From a virus: a stretch of DNA of 46,348 bases. Below the pieces are notes generated by a model that saw only the letters and a program-made list of their open reading frames with translations, had not been told where the DNA came from and ran no database searches. The DNA lies in the IMG/VR virus record IMGVR_UViG_3300023503_000002, positions 1 to 46,348 of that record. One strand, 5' to 3'. Shown here in pieces: positions 41,752 through 46,348 of the stretch; the first letter of the stretch is position 1, and every line of letters begins with the position of its first letter. Made by a program: the position numbers and the translations under genes.

Positions 41752-42327
41752 TTACCTCCTATAATCAACATGTGCCACTTTTTTAGAAGCAATATAATCA
41801 GACAAATAGACACACAGCTCTTCAGGGGTATATTCTGATAAAGGTTTTACCCAAGCACCACTTGACCATGGCCCATAATGATAACCAACGCTATTTCTTA
41901 TAATGTTATACGCGTCGGTGTTCAATAATTGAGTGTCTGCCTGAACTTCTTCAACAAGCTTTGCTGCTAGTTCGGGATGGTTTTTAGCAGTATGATTAGT
42001 CTTAGTTAGCCCTTGTTTTCTTAAGTCATGTATTAGACAAGCAGATAAAATAGCATCTCTGTTATCCTCACATGCCAAACCCCTACATAACTCATATGCA
42101 ACTGTAAAAACCCTCTTAGTATGTATGATAGTACCTAAAGCACATATCTCATCTAGAGGGTGATACTTACCAGTAGAGCTAGCTGGGCAATCATAAAAAA
42201 TATAATCAGGGCTAAATATTATACAAAGACGAGTAAATTCTCGTATAGACTTATCGAAAATTAACTCTAACTCTTTTTCAAAATGTTTTACCTTTTCCTC
42301 AACAGAAACAACCTTTTCCTTTCCCAT
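41752..42327 (-). CDS. HD-domain phosphohydrolase
   Basis: 191 residues with the full HD signature: H69 (GTIIHTKRV), H100-D101 (CLIHDLRKQG), further His at 112, 117 and 150 (VGYHYGPW), and D177 (YLSDYIASK). This metal-binding set hydrolyses phosphomonoesters or phosphodiesters, for example in nucleotide pools, second messengers or RNA ends. The order H...HD...H...D is that of stand-alone HD proteins of the YqeK/HDIG type; no second domain is fused. AGAGGT lies 5 bases before ATG. It is surrounded by small genes of unknown function. The substrate cannot be read from sequence. A role in nucleotide metabolism or in countering cyclic-nucleotide-based defence is possible. Confidence 0.75.
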   Translation of the reverse strand: MGKEKVVSVEEKVKHFEKELELIFDKSIREFTRLCIIFSPDYIFYDCPASSTGKYHPLDEICALGTIIHTKRVFTVAYELCRGLACEDNRDAILSACLIHDLRKQGLTKTNHTAKNHPELAAKLVEEVQADTQLLNTDAYNIIRNSVGYHYGPWSSGAWVKPLSEYTPEELCVYLSDYIASKKVAHVDYRR

Positions 42328-42339
42328 AAAAACCTCTAA

Positions 42340-42594
42340 TTATAATTTTGAGAGTCTTTCTTTAAACTCGGCGACTTCCTCCGAATCCAAGCTAGCAACT
42401 TCTTTAGGACTAATGAATGCGTACAAACTCAGTATAAAATCGGGGATAGCATCACCCTGCCATTCGTAGTTGATGTTTATATGCTCATCACCAGAAACTT
42501 TCACATAAACCCGGCAGTAGTTGTAGTCATAAGCCGATTTAGATATTACAACCTCTTTAACAGTTTCAGAATTAATAACTAATGAGTGTTCCAT
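42340..42594 (-). CDS. Small protein of unknown function
   Basis: 84 residues, two-layer alpha/beta by eye. Strands appear at SLVINSETVKEVVI and CRVYVKVSGDEHININYEW, and a helical end is present (FILSLYAFISPKEVASLDSEEVAEF). It has no recognised motif or membrane segment. AAGGAGGAA precedes ATG, so it is probably real. It lies between the Cys-rich small protein and the HD gene in a run of small genes, with a 40-base gap upstream. Function unknown. Confidence 0.65.
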   Translation of the reverse strand: MEHSLVINSETVKEVVISKSAYDYNYCRVYVKVSGDEHININYEWQGDAIPDFILSLYAFISPKEVASLDSEEVAEFKERLSKL

Positions 42595-42634
42595 AATCTT
42601 TTTCCTCCTTATTATAACAAATAAATATCATTAG

Positions 42635-42841
42635 TCAAGATATTTTTCTAGTTAAATTTTTTATTACATCTTCAAAATTTTTAAGTTCTACACGTTCTTG
42701 ATGTTCGTTATATGGTATAAATTTAAGTAAATATTTTTTACAAGACGGTTTCTGTTTAGACACGCACTTTTTCCTACCATCTAAACATAAACACTCAACA
42801 TTACCATTATCAAAAAACTTACACCAATAAATATCAAGCAT
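42635..42841 (-). CDS. Small Cys-rich protein, unknown
   Basis: 68 residues with Cys at 7, 18, 20, 27 and 34, of which the N-terminal set (CKFF, CLCL, CVSK, C-K-K) could bind a zinc ion. The sequence is basic (KKCVSKQKPSCKKYLLKFI). It overlaps the gene before it by 8 bases and has an AAAAGG site about 12 bases from ATG, at the long end of the useful range. The gene is short but the composition is not random. Function unknown. Confidence 0.55.
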   Translation of the reverse strand: MLDIYWCKFFDNGNVECLCLDGRKKCVSKQKPSCKKYLLKFIPYNEHQERVELKNFEDVIKNLTRKIS

Positions 42842-43232
42842 CAGACCAATAAGCCTTTTCTAATAAACTTTTAAGTAAAAGATATTCTGAGTATAAATCA
42901 TCCCTCATTTCTATTACTTCTAGTATATTTATCTCACCTGAAGAATTTTTTATTAACGCACTAAGGAGCTCTATTTTCCTAAGCGCACTATCCTTAAGTC
43001 TTTCAGCAGTAGCATAATCTATAGTATAATCACCTAGATCAATTTTTATTTTAGACTTAATATCATCTATCTTTATGTAGTTAGATCTTATATTGTCTAC
43101 TAAACCAAAACACTTGCCAAGTATTTGGGTAAACGAGTCCTTATTTACGTAACCAGATACCAAAAAAGAATAAAGCTCCTCTATAGTAGCTTTATCCTTA
43201 TCTATCTCTTCTAACAAAGAGCCTATACTCAT
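42834..43232 (-). CDS. Small helical protein, unknown
   Basis: 132 residues, mainly helical and acidic/amphipathic (ALRKIELLSALIKNSSGEI, YSEYLLLKSLLEKAYW). No motif is recognised. It starts in a 4-base ATGA overlap with the cold-shock gene, so translation is coupled; the closest ribosome site is a weak AGGG 12 bases upstream. It may be a structural or regulatory helper of unknown function. Confidence that it is a gene comes from the overlap and the dense packing. Confidence 0.6.
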   Translation of the reverse strand: MSIGSLLEEIDKDKATIEELYSFLVSGYVNKDSFTQILGKCFGLVDNIRSNYIKIDDIKSKIKIDLGDYTIDYATAERLKDSALRKIELLSALIKNSSGEINILEVIEMRDDLYSEYLLLKSLLEKAYWSDA

Positions 43233-43435
43233 ATCGGTCTAACGTGCCCTGCCTGAATACCTCTTGGGGTATCTATGGCTTCGAATTCAACTTTTTGCCC
43301 AGTATCCAGAGTCTTGTACCCTTCATTATCTATATTAAGATAATGAACAAAAAACTCCCGGTCATCATTGGGCTCTAGAGATTTTATAAAACCAAAACCT
43401 CTACTATTACTAAACCATTTTACTTCACCTAACAT
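43229..43435 (-). CDS. csp: Cold-shock (Csp) family protein
   Basis: 68 residues, a complete cold-shock domain: EVKWFSNSRGFGFIK (4-18; RNP1-type GFGFI) and EFFVHYLNI (27-35; the FVH of RNP2), ending GIQAGHVRPI. Csp proteins bind single-stranded RNA or DNA and open mRNA structure. A phage copy may keep its late mRNAs translatable or support anti-termination in the long operon. AGGAG lies 5 bases before ATG. It is next to the peptidase gene and overlaps the following ORF by 4 bases. Confidence 0.9.
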   Translation of the reverse strand: MLGEVKWFSNSRGFGFIKSLEPNDDREFFVHYLNIDNEGYKTLDTGQKVEFEAIDTPRGIQAGHVRPI

Positions 43436-43443
43436 AAAAACTC

Positions 43444-43932
43444 CTAACCATATAATCTTTTTAAGTCATCTATATAAACACGCTCATAGTTGTGAGCCGT
43501 ATCTTTTAGCAACAGTTTACGTATATTACCGCCGTCCCTAAAAGCCACATGCACCCAACCATCTGGGGCGTATTCTAAAATGAGCTCTCTAAAATCCAGT
43601 TTGTTATAAATAAAACTAACCACATCAACTAGCTTTATAGAGTCATCATAAGGTTCTATATCAGCAGCTTGTCCTCTTGTGTGGTTAGATTTAGCACTAC
43701 TACCTACGGCCTCACACAATTCTACAGTACGATAGCCACTTGTAATTCGTATAGGCCCAAACTCATTACGTACTGGTTGAAGAATATTCACAGCTAGCTT
43801 CTCGATACACTCCCAAATGTAATCATCTTTGGGAATGTTATCGATACCAAATCTAGTAGCTGTATAGGACTTTACAAATTCCTTATACTTAAAATTTGGG
43901 GCCCCAGATATGTATGAATTCAAATCACGCAT
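43444..43932 (-). CDS. M15A-type peptidoglycan peptidase (endolysin candidate)
   Basis: 162 residues from the ATG at 43932, 8 bases after GAGG. A TTG two codons earlier has too short a spacing. The zinc site is present: SNHTRGQAAD (H84, D91) and WVHVAF (H128), with the fold marks ILQPVRNEFGPIRITSGYR of the M15A_3 family. These enzymes cut L-Ala-D-Glu or D-Ala-D-Ala bonds in cell-wall peptides. It has neither a signal peptide nor a wall-binding domain, so it would need a holin to reach the wall. It follows the actin-like gene closely. The likely role is lysis, though a packaging-linked virion peptidase cannot be excluded. Confidence 0.85.
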   Translation of the reverse strand: MRDLNSYISGAPNFKYKEFVKSYTATRFGIDNIPKDDYIWECIEKLAVNILQPVRNEFGPIRITSGYRTVELCEAVGSSAKSNHTRGQAADIEPYDDSIKLVDVVSFIYNKLDFRELILEYAPDGWVHVAFRDGGNIRKLLLKDTAHNYERVYIDDLKRLYG

Positions 43933-43942
43933 ACACAATACC

Positions 43943-44935
43943 TCATAACTGACTAGCTAAAAAGCAACCATTGGCTACTGCCGTATATGGGGATTCTGCT
44001 AAAACTACTTCTGCTACCTCAAAAGGCAGAGACACAGAATCTATAGCTGCACTTATCTTTTCTACAAAACCTTTTGCTTGTGATAAACCACCAGCAACAA
44101 CAACCTTCACAGGTTTAGTAAACACTGGTAGTTTACGATTTTTAGAATTTAACTCATACTCTATATTATTCACAAGATAGTTTATTACGGATGAGTAATA
44201 AACTGATATAGCTTCTTTTATCTTGTTGTCAGGATTATCTAAGTCTATACCAGACTCTTTCTCAAGCTGAACCAGTGACGGTGATATGTCCAAAGCCATA
44301 GCCACTGCTTGGTCAATGTAATCACCTGATTTTGTCACGGAGAAATCTACCAGAGGATCGCCTTGGTGTATTACAGAAACATTACACATCCCGGCACCAA
44401 AAGATATAGAAACACCAGTCAAATCATCATCGAGTAACTCTGACAAAGCTATAGCAAAAGCTTCGTTTATAGGTTGTGGTGAGTAACCTAATTCTCTGAA
44501 ATACATATTCAAAATCTCAGTGTGATATACAATATCAAAATTATGATCTACTGGATTTGCAGGAACAGAATAAATCAATCGTTCCTTATCCTCTGAAGGC
44601 TCACCAAGAATATTCTTTAACAACAGTTTCAACATTGGTAGTGATTTTTTCTCTTTCGGTGAGATTACACCTTTAGACATTGGGCGTAACGCTACGTCAT
44701 TACGTTCCATGGCTATATGCAAACTATCTTCACCAACAACTATGAAATCATCACTATTAACTATAAAATTAGATCCTCTTTTCTCTAAAGAGGATTTTAT
44801 TGCTTGTCTGTTAACTTCACTTTTAGGAACTATTCTGTAAAAAGCATCACGCTCCATCCTAAACCTGGTAGCGCCGTCTTCACCAGAATAACCACACACA
44901 AGCATATTTGTACCAACATCTAAACCTTTTCCCAT
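43943..44935 (-). CDS. Actin-like ATPase (ParM/MreB superfamily)
   Basis: 330 residues. Phosphate-1 loop GLDVGTN (4-10), a middle segment with INEAFAIAL (156-164; E158 in the place of the activating Glu), a phosphate-2 region ISFGAGMCNVSVI (177-189), and an adenosine motif VVVAGGLSQAKGF (278-290). In phosphate-2 the usual Asp is Ser178 and GTT is GMC. This fits a divergent ParM-like filament ATPase more than Hsp70 because it has no peptide-binding C-terminal domain. The upstream 195-residue coiled-coil gene may encode its partner. Possible roles are DNA or virion positioning, or segregation. AAAGGTG precedes ATG. Confidence 0.75.
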   Translation of the reverse strand: MGKGLDVGTNMLVCGYSGEDGATRFRMERDAFYRIVPKSEVNRQAIKSSLEKRGSNFIVNSDDFIVVGEDSLHIAMERNDVALRPMSKGVISPKEKKSLPMLKLLLKNILGEPSEDKERLIYSVPANPVDHNFDIVYHTEILNMYFRELGYSPQPINEAFAIALSELLDDDLTGVSISFGAGMCNVSVIHQGDPLVDFSVTKSGDYIDQAVAMALDISPSLVQLEKESGIDLDNPDNKIKEAISVYYSSVINYLVNNIEYELNSKNRKLPVFTKPVKVVVAGGLSQAKGFVEKISAAIDSVSLPFEVAEVVLAESPYTAVANGCFLASQL

Positions 44936-44953
44936 AACTTACACCTTTAAAAT

Positions 44954-45541
44954 TTATATTTTACCTACTAGATTTTTTAGTTTATTGACTTTGTCATTAA
45001 CCTTATCCCTATTTGTCGAGGCTATTGATGTGTCATTAACATCTATATGATCCTCTAAGGATTCTAAATCACCAGAAGAAGTTGGGTCTACAACAACACT
45101 GTCTATACTCGGTCTTGAGTTATCAACTACCGGTGATGTGCTGTCAACACTGGTCTGTACTACAACAGGTTTATGTTCTTTTAGTGTTGCAATAAGTTCG
45201 TCCTTGGAGGCAACTATGGCCTCCAAGGACGCTACTTTAAATTCCAATTCTTTTACTTTTTGTTCGTACTCAGTTACTACTTTGTTTATTTCCTGTTTAG
45301 TAGCTTCAGCAACAGCTTTGTTAAATTCATCGTCTAAAATATCTTCTGTAGTTTGTCCCCCATTATGAGCAGGTTCTGAAATCATTTCTCTGTAAATCTT
45401 TAGTTGTGCTGTCAGCTCTTTTATGATCTCATCTTTAGAATCAGCATCTTTACCAGACCTGGACAAGGCTTTTAATTGCATGTCCCTTGGACCAGAACCT
45501 ATTTTGTTTAAACGATTTTTCTTATAAACTATTGACGACAT
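44954..45541 (-). CDS. Coiled-coil protein linked to actin-like ATPase
   Basis: 195 residues. The middle (about 38-125) is a long charged coiled coil (EEKV/LE heptads), followed by a disordered Ser/Asp/Val segment (about 125-175) and a short basic C-terminal helix (RDKVNDKVNKLKNLVGKI). The N-terminus is basic (SSIVYKKNRLNKIGSG). It begins in a TAATG overlap with the ClpP gene and sits just before the actin-like gene. A coiled-coil protein with basic ends could link filaments to DNA or another partner, as ParR does for ParM, though there is no ribbon-helix-helix. Its relation to the actin-like ATPase is from gene order only. Confidence 0.6.
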   Translation of the reverse strand: MSSIVYKKNRLNKIGSGPRDMQLKALSRSGKDADSKDEIIKELTAQLKIYREMISEPAHNGGQTTEDILDDEFNKAVAEATKQEINKVVTEYEQKVKELEFKVASLEAIVASKDELIATLKEHKPVVVQTSVDSTSPVVDNSRPSIDSVVVDPTSSGDLESLEDHIDVNDTSIASTNRDKVNDKVNKLKNLVGKI

Positions 45542-46122
45542 TAACTTCTGCTTTCCTCCACAATATCTATAATACCAAACTCCTTAGCTTCGTCAGCATT
45601 CATCCAACGATCTGTTTCCATATACTTTTTAAGGCTTCTCACACTCTTGCCTGTAAACTTTGAGTAGTATTCAGCCAGCTTGTTATGGATGTGTGTCATA
45701 TGTTCGAAGTCAACTTTAATATCGTGATATTTACCTTTTGCTCCAGAACTAAGCTCATGGATCATAATCTCAGTATTTGGTAAAGCCACTCTTTTACCTT
45801 TTGTCCCAGCAGAAAGAATAAAACTAGCTGCGCTGCAGCAGCTACCATAACCTACTGTCCTGATGTCAGGTCTAATGTAATTCATGGCGTCATAGATAGC
45901 GAAAGCACTAGAAATAGATCCACCAGGAGAGTTGATGTAGATATTAATATCCTTGTCAGGGTCTTGTGATTCAAGAAACAGAAGCTGTGCTACCACGCTG
46001 TCAGCCATGGCATCATTGAATTCACCGCGAATAAATACAATCCTGTCCTTAAGCATGCGGGAATAAACATCATAAACCTTCTCACGATCATCTGTACCTT
46101 GGATAACATACGGTAGTGTCAT
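45541..46122 (-). CDS. clpP: ClpP-type serine protease
   Basis: 193 residues, a full-length ClpP with the catalytic triad Ser97 (GYGSCCSAAS), His122 (IMIHELSSG) and Asp171 (METDRWM), the same residue numbers as mature E. coli ClpP. The oligomerisation handle and the INSPGGSISSAFAIYDAM segment are present. It likely forms tetradecamers and may pair with the host Clp ATPases, or serve virion or host-protein processing. It is the first gene of the operon, with a sigma70-like promoter 80-120 bases upstream. No ATPase is encoded in the window. A separate prohead-type protease is present at 33.3-34.4 kb, so this one need not be the capsid protease. Confidence 0.92.
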   Translation of the reverse strand: MTLPYVIQGTDDREKVYDVYSRMLKDRIVFIRGEFNDAMADSVVAQLLFLESQDPDKDINIYINSPGGSISSAFAIYDAMNYIRPDIRTVGYGSCCSAASFILSAGTKGKRVALPNTEIMIHELSSGAKGKYHDIKVDFEHMTHIHNKLAEYYSKFTGKSVRSLKKYMETDRWMNADEAKEFGIIDIVEESRS

Positions 46123-46210
46123 AATTTTTTACCTCTCAATCTTTTTGAAGTTAGTTTATTAACTATCTTGGTTCAACAAAATCAAACAACTTTTTGGCCG
46201 GTTTGAATTT

Positions 46211-46238
46211 ACAATAGCACAAGATAAAAATTTGTCAA
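46211..46238 (-). promoter_or_regulatory. Sigma70-like promoter for the clpP operon
   Basis: On the minus strand TTGACA (46233-46238, perfect -35) and TATTGT (46211-46216) are 16 bases apart, with TG one base before the -10 (extended -10). Transcription would start near 46204, about 80 bases before the clpP ATG, which has a GAGAGGT ribosome site. It probably reads the structural operon from its right end. Confidence 0.65.
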
Positions 46239-46316
46239 TAAAAAATTGACCTAACCGAAAAAAAAATATTACAGGTTAACTGACCTCACCATGGTAGGGA
46301 CCGAGTAGGGAGGGTT

Positions 46317-46348
<32 letters not shown>

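Noticed and set aside
45541-46122. ClpP as the capsid maturation protease
   Set aside because: A better placed prohead-type protease with its own His/Ser pair lies between portal and scaffold. ClpP is 11 kb away and matches cellular ClpP closely.

Overview
The window is about 46 kb of an AT-rich tailed-phage genome, or a prophage/metagenomic phage contig. All 45 genes I can support are on the minus strand. They are densely packed, with TAATG/ATGA overlaps and AGGAGG-type ribosome binding sites, so the region reads from the right end (46.1 kb) to the left. It is a late, virion-structure region. The host cannot be named. AGGAGG sites and frequent TTG/GTG starts would suit a Bacillota-like translation system, but one membrane protein ends like an outer-membrane beta-barrel. 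The right edge ends in a run of 29 T, which looks like a contig end.

Layout in transcription order. (1) 46.1-41.4 kb, accessory and lysis genes: a full-length ClpP-type protease, a coiled-coil protein and an actin-like ATPase in tandem, an M15A-type peptidoglycan peptidase, a cold-shock protein, an HD-domain phosphohydrolase, a zinc-ribbon protein and small unknowns. (2) 41.4-37.7 kb, DNA packaging: a NUMOD3-like DNA-binding protein, a probable small terminase, and a large terminase whose Walker A loop is split by an intein with a decayed LAGLIDADG endonuclease. (3) 37.7-36.2 kb: a small two-helix membrane protein, a membrane-anchored protein with a beta-barrel-like C-terminus, and a small virion-like protein. 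(4) 36.1-30.2 kb, head: portal, prohead-type protease, small head proteins, scaffold, major capsid protein. (5) 30.1-19.7 kb: a block of fibre, adhesin and other virion proteins, including a YiiX-type peptidase and a PKD-domain adhesin. (6) 19.7-14.8 kb: connector/completion proteins and the major tail (tube) protein. (7) 14.7-12.7 kb: a small protein and a two-ORF tail-assembly chaperone pair with a good -1 frameshift site. (8) 12,705 to the left edge: one giant tape measure gene, still open at the edge after 4,235 codons.

The main discovery is inside the tape measure gene. Besides a TP901-type tape measure core (about residues 3440-3770), the same uninterrupted frame has the conserved motifs of a two-barrel (beta plus beta-prime) DNA-dependent RNA polymerase, in the correct order: a fork-loop-like NTPKRAMYQ (918-926), a beta-type G-x-N...FEDxIxxS motif (1110-1131), the beta lysine region (1396-1404), a beta-prime R-x-P motif (1975-1977) and the catalytic DFDGD (2073-2077). 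Further along is a RecB/Cas4-like PD-(D/E)XK nuclease signature (H2799, D2835, D2850-x-K2852, QxxxY 2900-2904). I infer that the phage carries an RNA polymerase and a nuclease as part of its tail tape and delivers them with the genome. The virion RNA polymerase of crAss-like phages is the closest concept known to me, but there it is not part of a tape measure protein.

Expression. A good sigma70-like promoter precedes clpP at the right end. Terminator-like hairpins follow the major tail and major capsid genes, and both genes also have hairpins in their 5' leaders, so these two abundant proteins seem to be insulated transcription units within a long late operon.
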